From Zychaea mexicana (lineage: Eukaryota > Mucoromycota > Mucoromycetes > Mucorales > Lichtheimiaceae), in contig NW_026516768.1 of NCBI RefSeq assembly GCF_025766255.1, forward strand, positions 98,928-162,927: a DNA stretch of 64,000 bases, in the 5' to 3' direction. The position numbers and the translations under genes are program-made. The stretch's first letter is position 1, and every line of letters begins with the position of its first letter. The notes below the pieces were generated by a model. That model searched no databases. It saw only the letters and a list, made by a program, of their open reading frames with translations, and was not told where the DNA came from. Shown piece by piece: positions 12,064-24,669 of this stretch.

Positions 12064-13481
12064 TACCAACCTACACACACACATACATATTCATTGTACA
12101 ATGTAATAGAAAGAAGACACTTCAACGCTCGTTCAACATTCACCTCCCCTCCCCCCCAAAAATTTCTACATCTTTTGCATATCTCCTCAGCAACAACCCC
12201 CCATACAGCATCTTTCTCGTATATATCTCATTCTACTCCACTCTATATATTTTTTTTAAGGGAAGCTTCTTTTTGAACCTAGGCCTCCCACCCCCCCCCC
12301 CTTATACTCTCCTCTTTCACCTCCCTTTATACACGCACCGCTTTCCTTCTTTTTTCCCAACAATCCATCCATCCATCCATCCATCATCTCCTCGTTTCTA
12401 TATCTATCAAGAGGTTGTCCAAGTTTGGGTCTGTTTACTCATTCTCTTGTGTGCATCCCCTTTTGTCACATACCTATTTTTAAAAATTTTAATGGGGCTT
12501 TTTTTTGGCGCTACTTACTTTGGTTGTACATATAACAAAAAAAAAACCGTGTCATGTGGAAAATAATAAAAATATTTGTACAGTTTCTCTTTGTCTTTAA
12601 ACCCGTCACTACTATGAGACTATGCCTATCTAATCTGCTGGTTCTTTTTTAAAGTTTTCTTTGTCTAATACCGGATTTAGCACTGCTGTTCCGAGTTTAC
12701 TATTTTTTGATGCGTACCAAAACTATGCGTCACGAAGAAAAATCTCTTACATCATAAGTAGCTCCGACGACGTAGCCGCTGCTTGCCATGTACGCACCAT
12801 GCACACTACTGTGTGTGCTTTCTGCAACTTGCGTATGTCCTTTTAAGGAAAAAATTGCCATGACTTTACGAAATAGCAGATACGCACTCTCTTTTTTTTT
12901 GCTCAGATAAGAAGACAAAGAATAGGAGGGGAGATCATGTTGATCCCGTTTTCCTCTTCCTCAATGACGACCACCTTCTCTTTGTTCATCCTTCGGCGCC
13001 TTTATTTGTCTGTTTGTTATTGTTATTGATGATTATGGCACTATCTTTTTTGGGTTCCCCACTAGTGTCTTTTCTGCTGTGCTTCGCCACTATTACATTT
13101 CAAGTGTGCAAGAACCTTTGAGCTGCAGCCATAATAGACACGTGCACTAAAAGAATGGGCTAGCAGTCAAGGCATCTTCTAAATTTATCCTTTTGCTTGT
13201 TTGAAAACCAGGTAAGTAAATACTCAGGTCTTGGTAGTGCACAATGTCACATGTGCTCGCTGCAGCTGCTTCTAACTGTCAGCAGTGCTAGCTGCTGGAA
13301 GCTTTTAATAAGACGATGAATACCAGATATTGCTGTATTTGAAGTGTAATAATAACGATTATGATTTGTTTTTTTAATTTAAATTAATGAGGACCAGAAT
13401 GTGGATTCTCGGCGAGTGGGGGGGGGGATTACATGGTTACAGTAATAAAGATATCTATAAGTTTAAATGAGTTACTATTAT
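12064..13481. other. Convergent intergenic region with simple repeats
   Basis: Lies between the plus-strand secreted-protein gene and a minus-strand gene, so it holds two 3' ends. Visible are long C/T tracts, a CATC tetranucleotide run near 12362-12383, a possible polyadenylation signal AATAAAAAT near 12565, and a G9 tract near 13420. No gene is seen. Confidence 0.6.
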
Positions 13482-15947
13482 TTATCGTCGACTGCTTATT
13501 TTCCAGTGCTCGAGTTGACTTGGCTTTGACAAATCTCCAGCTAATATTGACGACGCTGTTCTTGCTGCTGAGTGTAAAGAGTATACGCTACCACCGGACA
13601 AAGGGGACGAGCATGTTGATAGCATGGCGCTTCTTCTTTTCCGTTGTTTCTGTTGCTGCTGTTGCTGCTGCTGGTGGTTGTCTAGAGGAAGATGGTGATG
13701 ATTCGTCGGTTGCTCAATGACAGAGTCATCATCTATACGTGATGATGCATCAGCCACTGCTCCCTGCAGCTTTTGCTGCTGTTTTCGATAATGATGCATC
13801 AAGGTACTGGTGGCTGTATTCACTTGTTGTTGCGGATGATTAGGTGGCAATGATATCGTTTTGTCATGGGCATCAATACCACTATTTTCATGGCGGTCTT
13901 CAGAGCCACCCATACTACCATTGCTACTGACGGTACTGGTGGTACTATGTGCTGACCCCGAAGAAAGTGAGGGCGATGACAAAGAGTTGGACGTACTGTT
14001 ATGTCGTTGGTAATATTGCTGCTGTTGGGGCTGCTGTCGCTGTTGCTCCTGCTTTTGCTGACGAGCACTTTCCGCAGCGGCAATGGCTTGACGCAAGGTC
14101 ACGCCTGTTGTTGTTGTTGTTGTCGCCTCTTTTGGGGCATGTGTGGTACTCTTCGAATTCGATGATGTTGCTGTCTTGAACAAAGGCGTCGATTGATAAT
14201 ACGACGATAGAGCTTGTGTGCTGAGACGATGGAATAGTTGCCGTCTGGTTCCTGTCCCGGTCTTCGGAGGGCCATCTTTGCTATTATAAGGCACGATTGC
14301 TGAATTCGGCTGCTGTGTCGTCGTCGTTGTAATGGAGGTGTTATCAACAGATGTGAAGGACGAAGCATCCCTTTTCGGTACATCCACAGTAGACTGTGGT
14401 CTGGGCTTTCTGGTCTTGCTGCTGCTGCTGCTGACGAACCCATTACCCCGTTTACCGTTGTTACTGCTGCTATTATTAGTGCCACTATTACTCGAACGCA
14501 AAAACATGCTAGCCTTCTTGACGATGGTGTCCATAGTCTGGGACCGTGGCCGAAAAACTCTTTTCTGAGGCTGAGCAGTGTCGTACTCATAGGCTGGTGC
14601 CAGTTGCAGGGGATCTTGCGCATATATCGGTGTTGAGGCTATATCATCCTCATCACCAGCAGAGCAAACCATCCTCTGTGCCACCGTCCTTGTTGCTGCA
14701 GTGGCGGACGGAGAATTGCCATCCATGTGATGTTGCACATTAGCTGTACAACATGTCGGCTTTTCGGCCTTGGGTGTTTCTTTTTCTGGATCCCCTTTTA
14801 CGGACGCGTCTGTGTCTCGACATCTGGCTGTTACGGCTTTGTCTGCCTCCGCCTCCTGCTTATCGTCATTGTTGTTATCATCGGATTTGTCGATTACACC
14901 GTGAGACTGTAAGTAGCTCAATTCTTCTTCGATAGCTTGAACCATATCCTACAGAAGTGTTATGGTTATCATGATGGTAACTGTATTTCATTATGCAAGA
15001 AAAGTGCAAGACACAGCAAATGAGTGAATAACATAAACTTACGTTTATCCCGACAATCAGGTTATTCGCTTTCTTTCTCCCGTATACCGCTTGCGATGCG
15101 GCTTTTTTGTACGTTTCCTGTGCGCAGTGTAGAAGGGTTTTCTCCGTATTAGCAACAGCATCTCTGACCAAATATTCTATGACAAACATGTTTGTTTGTA
15201 CACTAACTTCTGCAGTGGCGCACGGATCCCCTGCATCCTCCATTTCTTCGCCCTCATTGCCATCATCTGCTGACATTGTTGGAAGTGGTCGCTGCTGGTG
15301 AGAATCCACTTTGCTTTTCTTGAGGGCCTCAAGCTCTTGAGAAAGTACCAAGATTGTTGCTGCATCGTCGTTACATTTTTTGGCGTAAGCCTTACTCAGA
15401 GCCTCTTTCTCGGCCACCATATGACGAATCCGTTCTATAATTTTCTCCCACCCTCTCTTTTTTTAGAATTTTATTCTTGCTTGTGTAGTTGTCATTGTCG
15501 TCTCACCTTCCAGTTTCTCTTGTGCTTCATTCCATTTTCGAGCTTTGGTTCTCCAATCTGATAACGCTTGCTTAAGTTGTGCATTCTCGTACTAAAGATG
15601 TGTAATGTACAAAAAAGAGTATATACAATCTTAATAGATATTCTTTTCTTGGAAATATGTTACAAGAGCAGAACTAATTGATGACGGACTTCTTTTTGCG
15701 TTAACACTGTATGAGCATGAGCCAGCTGCTTTCTCTGTTCCTCCTCCCATTCGACAAATGGTGAGCTCGGATAACTCAAGCTACCAGAGAACGAGGATGT
15801 GGCGCTGCTGCTACTACTACTGCTTGTCGTTGTCGTACATATGCTGCCTGTTGGCGTAGGTGGAACCAAGGGCGGGGTCTGTCTTCTGCTGTACTGCTGC
15901 TGTTGTTGTTGTTGTTGTTGTTGCTGCTGCTGTCGATAATGCATCAT
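13482..15947 (-). CDS. Coiled-coil, polyQ- and S/T-rich protein of unknown function
   Basis: Four exons: 15947-15675, 15591-15507, 15434-15043, 14948-13482, giving about 738 residues. The first donor (TTA/GTTCTG at 15675) is weak, so that junction is uncertain; the others are strong. The N-terminus has a polyQ run, then an S/T/P-rich segment. A charged coiled coil follows, with stretches YENAQLKQALSDWRTKARKW and MVAEKEALSKAYAKK, then a helical conserved-looking block (VIEYLVRDAVANTEKTLLHC, then NLIVGINDMVQAIEEELSYL). The long last exon is low-complexity N/S/T/Q with basic patches (RPRSQTMDTIVKKASMFLR, KQRKRRSAM) that resemble kinase or 14-3-3 target sites. The layout recalls polarity or cytoskeletal scaffolds, but no domain is recognised. 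Confidence 0.75.
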
Positions 15948-17315
15948 CTATTACTGCTGCTTAATCAAAAAAAGAGAGAGTGTGTGTGTGTGTGTGTATG
16001 TGGAGCAAAATAAAATAATAAAAAGGAGGAGAGAGCTTTCTTGAACAAGAAAAGAATAATAATTACACCAACATGACCTAGAGCATCAATGTTTTGGTTT
16101 ACGCGCTCTCTTGCCTTTCATGTCGCATTGTTTTTGTCTTCTTCGTTAGAAGCTCTTGCCTTATTTGGATCTCAACTGCAGAACCCTGAATGTAAACATT
16201 TCATGTTGTTGATCGGGTAAATTATATGTGTAGCCATGGCAATCACCGCTAGGAAGATGTTCCCACTTTTACGGATCAGATATTCCAGATCCGATTCATC
16301 GCCAGCTCCTTTGGGCCTTTCCTAGTAAATTAAGGAACGAGCATCCGTATGTGTGACGTACTGCTACCGGGCATGTACATTTATGTCATATGCACGGTCT
16401 TGCCACCGTGCCCAATGTCAATATAGTACATACTATTGCAGCTTGTAATTATTGACAGAGAACCCTTACTACTAAAAGCACAACAGTATAATCAAGTAGG
16501 GTCCTTCTTTTATCAAGTTGCATCTTTAAATTGGTGCATTGGCGTGGAAGATGTATCCAAGATCCTTGGGCTGAAAGGTAGCAAGTGACATTACATCATC
16601 GGAGGAGCGTACGAAACTGAAATTTTTATATATTTGTTTGTCTCTAGTATATCATGGCGATGTGTGATGGCGTGCTTTGATTATACAAAGGGTGTCTCAA
16701 TCTTGACCTGGGTTAACATGTATGATAGTTTCCAGTACCTAAGCCAGAGTAGTATATTTACAGTTAAAGAAGAAGATAATGCATCTGCAGATAATTCAGT
16801 TGAAGTGTGTACCCCTTCGTAGCCAATACTAACGCCATTATGACGTTCAGTACAGTAAACGCTTTTCGGCTCTTCTAACTTACTTTTAAATCTGCATTTT
16901 AAGTACGTGGAAAATAAAGCATGTGCAGTGGTAGGTAGGTATCACCGATGGGTTGAGAGCACAACAACAATGACATGTTTGTCGCATATGTCGTCGTAGC
17001 TTCGTTTCGGCACATGAAAAGACATAGTATACATTACATCATATAGCAGCTACTTTAAAGGAGATGGGGTCTAAATACTCATCAAACATTTGCTACAACA
17101 CTCGGACGGGGAAGGTGATGCAGATTTTCATTGTAAAAAGTATCGACCAGTAGCAAATTGTGTAGCTACCCTCATTCTTCTCAAAGCTAACAGCAAAAGA
17201 ATCCCCCTTCTGTCGTTTTAAATGGGTTGATGGTGTCTTTGAACCAAAATTTGCTAAACATCCTATTATTGTTTCAATAGGGAGCAGCGTATATGTGTAT
17301 ACTCCGGTTTGAGCT
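15948..17315. other. Intergenic region, nothing recognised
   Basis: Contains the promoter of the polyQ gene and a GT microsatellite near 15981-15999. No open frame with family similarity was found on either strand. Confidence 0.6.
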
Positions 17316-17935
17316 TCAATGTTGGTGCAAAAAGTCGATCGTCTGGTTCAACATGGTAACCGTTGTACATCCCGTAGCATAATTGTTTAAGAATCCATGT
17401 ATTGTTCCGAGCGTGTAGATGGCAACCACATGCACGTCAGCCTTATTCAATGTTTTTGCATACGCTTCACCGTCGTCGCTTAGAATGTAAGCTTCCGCAG
17501 TGACTATAAGAGCTAAAGCCAGATGCTTCAGCTCCTTGACATTAGCATGCAAGGGCGATACAGTGCTAAGTAGTTGAACGTGTTCCTGTCCCTCTGGAAG
17601 GTATCAAAAATATCTTTTTGTAGCCTTTTGATCAAAAAGAAGCCTTCAACGAATGCCTTGTAAGAATCACTTTTAAAATTGGCAAGAGCGACAACAGGGT
17701 AATCTGGCTCTTGATTACTGTCTTTCCACGCTTTTGTATATCCAGAACTATAGTCACGCAATCTGCAATATATATCACTTATCAATACCATTTATCGCAA
17801 AATTAAAAGGCATCCTTCAATCACCGAGGTTGCCTGCTAAAGCAGCAGTAAGTTTTCCTCCTGCGCTATCACCAAAACACACAGCCTTAGTTGAATCCGA
17901 ACGCTGAACTGATAGTTCCGTATCCGCAATCTGAG
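17316..17935 (-). pseudogene. Alpha/beta-hydrolase fold-3 (HSL-type esterase) pseudogene
   Basis: Family blocks appear in order on the minus strand but not in one frame. The nucleophile elbow CFGDSAGGKLTAAL is near 17890-17850. The segment DYPVVALANFKSDSYKAF, then VEGFFL, matches the post-elbow region. Next come SPLHANVKELKHLALALIV and TAEAYILSDDGEAYAKTL, then GTIHGFLN with the catalytic histidine and a normal C-terminal helix ending FLHQH. A one-base shift near 17565 separates the last two thirds. The piece after the elbow cannot be joined in phase by any clear splice pair near 17765-17825. The acid residue usual in the E-Y/F-D-x-L motif is tyrosine here. The upstream HGGG oxyanion motif is not found. 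It is best read as a decaying esterase gene copy. Confidence 0.75.
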
Positions 17936-20463
17936 AATTTTGCAATGGTCTGAAAGAGGGAAGAGGAGAGAAAACTCGCTCGTATACAAAAAATGTTTTA
18001 CTACCGTCCGTTGAAAAAAGCGAGTTGCACTTTTTGAGAAAGGGCAATGAAACTTTTTCTACTTTTTCATTTGATAAAAGACTGCTACCTGACACTAAGC
18101 CTTTCTCCTCTTGTAACTTGGCCAGTGCTGTCCAAGTTGAAGCTCATTGTGTTCTGCAAATGCTACTTTTCCGTGCGATAGTAGGCTTCTTGCTCATCAT
18201 CATTATTGGTCATCGAGATGGTGCTTCGGGTGTCTTCATCGTCCTTCTCTTCGCTACCACCATCAATAGTCGCTTACTCCTCCATCATTATTATCACTTC
18301 CGCTAATGATAGGCGAACGGGTAATACCTGCTCTAGCTCTAGATCTTGTAATTATAAATTTTTTTTCTCTTTCTAATAGGAGGAGCATAAAAACCAGACT
18401 CTTCTTTTTCCTATAGCTGCTCCATTGTTTGTGAGCCGGAATAAGGAATAGTGGTATTGATCGTGCCGTAATACTCGTAAGAAACATCATCGTACAGTAC
18501 ATAGTGGCAAGAACGGGTAGCATCGGCAGTAGCAAATGAACATTTCTGGTAGTAGTCCTGATTTTAAGAAGTTCCGGCTGATGTTGCTGTTGGTCTTGCC
18601 AGTAATAGTAATGCGGTTGGTAGTAGAGGGCACGAGCATTGTCACGAATATATGTAATTTCGGTACGCAAGCCCTGTTTCGCTTGGTCCGAACGGTCTGC
18701 CATTTTAAAATTATGAAGAAAGTAACACGAAAGAGTATGGTGTGGTTGTCGCAGTCGCTTTGATTTGCTCTCAGCAAGTGTATGATCCGGCATAAATTGG
18801 TACACTTTATTGGTATTTCATATCATCGCTACTTCCTTAAGCGCGTCTAATTTTTCAGTATATCATCCCTGACCGTCAGCGTATCCAAATAATTATCATT
18901 AATATTAAAATTGCGCTTATACGGCCTTTCGACTTTACGAGTACTAGTAACACTTTATCAGTGATTAGTTATCTCTTAATTTGTTCTCTTGCATGTATCG
19001 TTGAGATTGATATACAAGCAAATAGAGGGTGCAATGGACAAGAGTATAAGACAAGATAAAGTTAAAGAAACAAGTATGAACATTTCAATGACAAAGAAAA
19101 GACATAGTTAAATGAAAAAGAATGTATATACATTATGCAAAAGGAATAAAAAAATAAAGCCAGGAATGATGGCTTAACGGGAGGCAAGCAAAAAGTCAAA
19201 CTTAAGCGATTACAGTGGTTCCCCGTTTGATTTCACTCTCAGTAAGATAAACCCTCAGTTATTTCAACTTTTTTCTATACCCCCTTTAAGCATAGAACAC
19301 TGCTTGAATCACCCTCGTTTTGTGTCAACCCTCAGTAGTCTCAACACTTTATAGACCCCCTTTGAGGTTGAAATTAAACGGGGAGCCACTGTACTTAAAT
19401 TAAGAAGAAGAGCTGGCATGCTTAAACCTCATGGAAACAGGTTACCCTTCAAGTTGATTACAAGAAGTAAAATCGTAAATGACTTTGTAGCTTTAACATT
19501 GCTACTTGTGTAATTCAAGATACATGCGTTTCCACCCTTGAGCCACATAGCTACATATTTTGGGCACCAATAGCGGTACAATTTGCTAAACATCAAGCCA
19601 AAATAAACGCACCTTGATGTACTGTAGGCAAGCCCCGAAAAGGTCAACGCTTTTAATGGCATCCATAAAAGAACGTTAATTTGAAAACGTATGTGCTTTG
19701 CCCAAGGAATCGTCAACTCTTGATATTATCAACACTCATAGCTAGATTCGAGGGCTGTCCTTAACGGCGGTTGAGTGTAAAAGCATCACTTCCAAGATAC
19801 AGTACATTCTTTCCTCTCCCTCTAATCGTACATACCAATGTATGAGAAGGTTACTGTACGCAAACGCATCTCGTACTGTATGTGTTGAACAAAGCGAAAT
19901 GCAAACATGGTAATTATATCTGGACACGCTTACAGTCAGAGATAATGAAGCAACGATAGCTAAACTGAGGACAAGAAATTGGACACGCATAAGCAACCAT
20001 TTTGACACGCAAAACTTATTCCTTTGAATGGATAAAGACGCTCATTTTCTCGTATTATGGATTTGACTGTATACTTAAGCTACTGCACATAGTAACAGTA
20101 CAAGAAAAACAGCATTTTCTATAGCAGTGGTTCAGTGTATGTGTATGATGACGATTCCCTTTTAGGACGACAAAAAGATGTTATAATACTCACAAGCTTG
20201 CGAGTCCTTCAAGCATAGTACCGTGGCTAGTAACCCATATATAGCTCAACCCGTTGCTGCAAAGATCTCGCCACCCCCCAAAAAAAAAATCATGAAACCT
20301 TGCGATAGTTGACATGTATGCAGACAAAGATACTTTTTTTTATTAATAAAAATACAATAATTGAAAGACTACAAATAGGGAAGAATAAAGGAGACTCTTT
20401 TTTAGGTATTTGCAAAAGATGGGGTTGCTAAGAGAGAACAAATGCGCGGTTTTTTTGTTTTGT
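17936..20463. other. Intergenic region with one MITE
   Basis: Holds a 179-bp pogo-like inverted-repeat element (listed separately). Other open frames are short and lack motifs. The AT-rich remainder shows nothing further. Confidence 0.55.
19213..19391. mobile_element. Pogo/Tc1-mariner-like MITE, 179 bp
   Basis: Flanked by TA on both sides (19211-19212 and 19392-19393), the target duplication of Tc1/mariner elements. The terminal inverted repeats are about 23 bp with two mismatches: left end CAGTGGTTCCCCGTTTGATT, right end (reverse complement) CAGTGGCTCCCCGTTTAATT. Internally an approximately 36-bp direct repeat beginning ACCCTCAGT occurs at 19251-19288 and 19328-19363. It is too short to encode a transposase, so it would be non-autonomous. 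Confidence 0.85.
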
Positions 20464-21729
20464 TTATGAAATGAGTGAAGATGTTGATTTAGAAGAGAAA
20501 TGATGTGGATGATGATTGATGAAATTGTTGCTGTTGCTGCGACGCTTGTCAAAGTACTTTGATTGTTGTGGCTGTTGCGTTGTAGATGATGCTGAGGTCG
20601 CTTTTGTTAAAAGGTGACTATGATGGGTAGGACGGTGGTCATGCTGTTCCTGGCGCTGCGATTGCTGTTGAAGGGATGGAAAATGCGACGACGTTGTTGA
20701 GTTAGAAAAGCAGTTGGCCCAGAACGAAGACGTGGTCCACGGATTGATTGCTGTTGCTCTGGACAAATCGTCCTTTTGCTGGTGAAAAGACGACCAGGGT
20801 GCTGCTGATTTTTCACCATCGTCTTGCTGCGTAACGTCATTCTCGCTTTTTCGATGGTCGGAATTGTCATTGTCATTGTCACTTGTTTTTGTTGTCGCAG
20901 TTGGTAGGACGTGGAGACGTGCACAATAGTTGTCTCCGTCATTGTTATCCCAAAACTCCATACCGTTGACAAAATAGCGCAAGGCAAACTGCAACGATTG
21001 TTCGTGGTTCTTGGTGGTGGCAGTGGTATCCCATGGGAATTCAAAAGCAAAGCGGTCCATGGCCGAGTCAGCCAGTGACTCACGGTACATGGCGTCAATA
21101 TCGGTGAACGTCGTCCAGTTATCAAAGGTGTAACGCACTGTGACATGCTTTTCAAATGCAAGGTTGACGACATGGCAATTGCCGACAACAATAATACCAA
21201 CTGGTGCTTGCACTTCTTGTGCAACGTGAATGGATTTCAGTTCAAGCGGTAAGTGGTTCTTTTTGGTTGCCATGGTCGTGGCACCTTGTGTTTTCTCGTT
21301 TTTGACCAGTTCCAGCTGATATTGCTGTTGTTTCTGATCGCTTGTCGTCGATACCGTCGCAGTGCTTTTCGTCGGTGTCAGCTGATGATGATAATACGGT
21401 ACATCGGCTTCTTCTCTTTCTCTTCCATCATTTTGCTGCTGTTGCTGTTGGGGTGCTTGCCATTGATAGAATAATCGTACTTGATCATTGTTTTCGCTGA
21501 AACGAACAGATTTCTTCTTGTTACCCTTATTCTTAAGGGACTTGTTTTTGTCGTTTTTCTGTTCATTTTGCATCTGCTGAGGATGTGGCAAAGTGTTTCT
21601 CACCAAGGAGACTCGCCGGTTGCTACGTCGACTATTAGCACGTAAGGCATCATAGTAATAGCTACTATACGTTCCAGCGGTTGGACAGAAAACATTATGA
21701 TGATAAGAAGGTGTTGAGGTAGTGAGCAT
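20464..21729 (-). CDS. Glycogen-targeting protein phosphatase 1 regulatory subunit (CBM21)
   Basis: Intronless, 421 residues. Brings PP1 to glycogen to dephosphorylate glycogen synthase (family of PPP1R3 and yeast Gac1/Gip2). A canonical PP1-docking RVxF motif, KSVRF, sits at residues 73-77 inside a basic patch. A CBM21 carbohydrate-binding domain spans roughly residues 160-285: LELKSIHVAQEVQAPVGIIV, VVNLAFEKHVTVRYTFDNW, FAFEFPW, then ALRYFVNGMEFWDNNDGDNY with the family's W-D-N-N-x-G-x-N-Y ending. N- and C-terminal tails are Q/H/S/N-rich and probably disordered. No second copy is seen in the window. Confidence 0.92.
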   Translation of the reverse strand: MLTTSTPSYHHNVFCPTAGTYSSYYYDALRANSRRSNRRVSLVRNTLPHPQQMQNEQKNDKNKSLKNKGNKKKSVRFSENNDQVRLFYQWQAPQQQQQQNDGREREEADVPYYHHQLTPTKSTATVSTTSDQKQQQYQLELVKNEKTQGATTMATKKNHLPLELKSIHVAQEVQAPVGIIVVGNCHVVNLAFEKHVTVRYTFDNWTTFTDIDAMYRESLADSAMDRFAFEFPWDTTATTKNHEQSLQFALRYFVNGMEFWDNNDGDNYCARLHVLPTATTKTSDNDNDNSDHRKSENDVTQQDDGEKSAAPWSSFHQQKDDLSRATAINPWTTSSFWANCFSNSTTSSHFPSLQQQSQRQEQHDHRPTHHSHLLTKATSASSTTQQPQQSKYFDKRRSNSNNFINHHPHHFSSKSTSSLIS

Positions 21730-23410
21730 GGAACCAAAATGAGGTAGAAAAAAAAAGATGCCAGAGGAATGAGAGGAAGAAAAATAATCAGAGGCGACGG
21801 GACGTTGATATATTTTTCATTTTATGGAGGTGGGAAGTTTTTTTTTCGGTCCCGAATCCCGTAGCATGGCAGATAGGATGAGGGTTCTCGGTCTCTTATT
21901 GAATTTTTTTTTTCACACCTGTTTCTTCTTTTTCTTTTTCATCAAATATCGCCTTTCAATGTCTTTTTCTACATATGGTTTGGTGCTTTTTTTTTGTGGA
22001 TCGCCACTTACACCTGCCATGAGTTTAAAAGCGGTGGGTGTATCAGCCATATGCGTTTGTGCTGCTGCGAAGAAGAAAAAGTGATTCTTTACAAAAAAAG
22101 GGAACAGGTGGACTAGGCTATGGCTCGCCCTCAACCGATAAGCCCAAATCAGGCAAAGGGTAAATTTTTGAAGGTGGACAAAGCGCAGCGATGAGAGTGT
22201 GTGTTACCGAGCCCGATTGCACATCCCAAACGAATGGAAAATCATTTTTGGCGGGCATGGACATTGTCCGGACCAAAACAAATCTGGGGAGTTTGCACGT
22301 CACTTCTAGATACACACTGCTACACACTTGCTAAATATAAAGCTATGCATGGAGTTGCGCCCTATCAAAAGACAAGAAAATATACGGACCTATTAAGATC
22401 CAAGCATTTTTTCATTCAACCTCCTCGCGTGCATATTGCCCCTTCCCCGAAATTTACCACTCCTCTTCTCTCTCTCTTTTTTTCTTCAGCCAACACAAAC
22501 ACTCTCTATAAAGCCTAATCTATCACTTGATCGTCAGGATGCGGTGCTGTGCACATGGCCAGTTGCCTGTTTTATCTTGCGTGGGTAGGTACACACACAT
22601 ACATTTTAACTCACAATGTGCCTACATAGTATGCACAGATATAAGTAAATCCACGACTCATAATAACGTGTTGCACCATGTAGTGTTTGAGAGTCGAACA
22701 CGGGATGGGATTTTTGCATAAAACAGAAAAAAAAGGTGAATGACGAGCAATCACCGACGATTCATCTGCCCTTGTGCCACACTTTAATCCTTCGCAGAGA
22801 TAAGTGATTCCAGAAGAGTGCGAGAGAAAAAAATTGTAACTGGGGTCGGCTGATACTTTCCCATTAGAAGAAATCAAGGAAGGAGGTTATTGTTTATATG
22901 TTTCAGAATAACGGGGCCGGCGATCTTGTGCTATTGATTTTGCACGACATGAAGATTGGCTCTCTCTCTCTCATAGATCAATTTATACTGTATAGTAGCA
23001 ATCCGGCATGGCAACCACTATAGCAACCAATTCAATCACGATGACAACCATCATAGTAATAAAACTCATTGCCATGTCAACAAAGGCTTATTTTTTTGTT
23101 GCTAAGATAAAAATATATTTTTTCAGAAAACGACAGACTAGATATGTTTGCGTACACATACAAAAAGGATACAGTTGATGATGGCGAGAGATAGAGAAAA
23201 GAGAGGAAAGAGAAAAATATCGACAAATAGAATTTGAGGAGCAAAATGATATACACTAATAGGTTACAACAACAGATAGAAAGAGAGAGGTACAGGGAGA
23301 GAGGTAGAGAGAATACGATATTTCTATAGCACAAAAAAAAAAGAGTTCCATATGCACATCTCAGAGATCCCCACGCGGACACCAAACTTTTTTTGTTCGA
23401 TGCAACACGA
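21730..23410. other. Intergenic region, promoter and 3' flank only
   Basis: Upstream of the PP1-subunit gene and downstream of the homeodomain gene. Poly(T) and poly(A) tracts are frequent. A minus-strand frame at 22118-22327 is open but unrecognised. No RNA gene is seen. Confidence 0.55.
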
Positions 23411-24669
23411 TCAGACGACTGAGATGCGCTTACTTTTGGTGGGACGCGGTGACTCAAATGCTGTGGATGTGGACGAACGCTTGTAGCCACGTTTCGTAGC
23501 ACTCGAAAGTTCTGAAAGAAACAAATACGTTTACATGTCAATACCATTCTGTATACCATATGTACCTTTTGTTTTTCGAAAAAACTAAATGATAACCAAA
23601 AATCTTACCTTCATCAGATGGTTTCTGGCATTGGCGCTTGGCCATTCTTCGACGAGCAGCGGTCATGGCAGATGGAGGCTTTCCGCGGCGCTTTCTGTGA
23701 TGCTCCAAAGGCCGACCATCAGCAGAGGCGGCTTTGATCAAGATCAAGGGCAAAATACGACGACGGGCATTGATGAACCAGTTGCTAATTTGATTTAGTG
23801 TCAATCCAGTCTCGTGCTTGAGCCAATTCTTTTCGTCTTCTGTCGGATACGGATTGGCACAATGTTCGACAAGCCAGTGTTTGAGGATAGCGGTGACTGG
23901 CTTGGGTAGGTTGCCACGACGCTTACGGTTTGTTGTCGTGCTTCCATCTGTGGCATGACTGAGGTCATGTGAAGGCTCTTGTCTGGCAAAATCCTGAAGT
24001 GTTGTGCTACAGTAACGCTGATGATGAAATTGATGATGATGATTATCTTCGTCACCGCTGCTGCTGATATCTTCTGCTGCTGCTGATGATGATGATGACG
24101 CTCCTGGGATGGTGCTAAAGTAGCCACCGCTGTTGTTGTTCTTACTGCCACTTGATCGGCCACCGAGCTCCTGCGAGGAAGGTGTCAGTGGAAGGGATGG
24201 GCTGCGAAGGAGATGTTGATAATTATGGCCAGGCGATGAAGATTGAGATGATGTAGTAGCTTCATCATTATTGTTGATAGCTGCGCTTGCTGTGGAGAGT
24301 GTGCTTTCGGTGGGACTGTTGCGAAGTGTGTCGGCCCACATTTTGCCGTTTGACTCGAGCATTTCAGTGATTCTGTTCTTCTTCTGTTGAATAAGTGGAG
24401 AGTAGTAAGGATCTCCCGCTGGGATGTGGATCCGCTCTACGGAGCCTGATGAGTTGCTGGAATAAGAATGATCGTGAAATAGAATAACAGGGCTGAATAC
24501 TCGCAGCTAATGAAGGAAGGATAATGTCAGCTTCCATATACATAGTCTCTCGACATCCCCTTCCTAAGTCTTATTGAAAGATAGTTACCATTTGTCTTTG
24601 GTGCTGCTTATCAGACATCGCTTCGAGATTAGATAGATGGTGTCGACCAGCATTGTTGGAGGACATCAT
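23411..24669 (-). CDS. TALE-class homeodomain transcription factor
   Basis: Three exons: 24669-24589, 24506-23609, 23511-23411; phases agree and give 359 residues. The homeodomain lies about residues 220-280: GNLPKPVTAILKHWLVEHC, then the diagnostic TALE loop NPYPTEDEK, and recognition helix LNQISNWFINARRRILP. The class includes PKNOX/MEIS in animals and Cup9/Tos8 in yeast, which bind DNA in the nucleus. Basic clusters NRKRRGN before and HRKRRGK after the homeodomain could be nuclear-localisation signals. The rest is S/N/H-rich and low in complexity. The 5' non-coding region is unusually long (over 5 kb to the next gene), which would fit complex regulation of a transcription factor gene. Confidence 0.93.

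Noticed and set aside
22680..22730. tRNA-like B-box on the minus strand
   Set aside because: GTTCGACTC fits the B-box consensus but flanking bases cannot form a T-stem, and no A-box arm is present.
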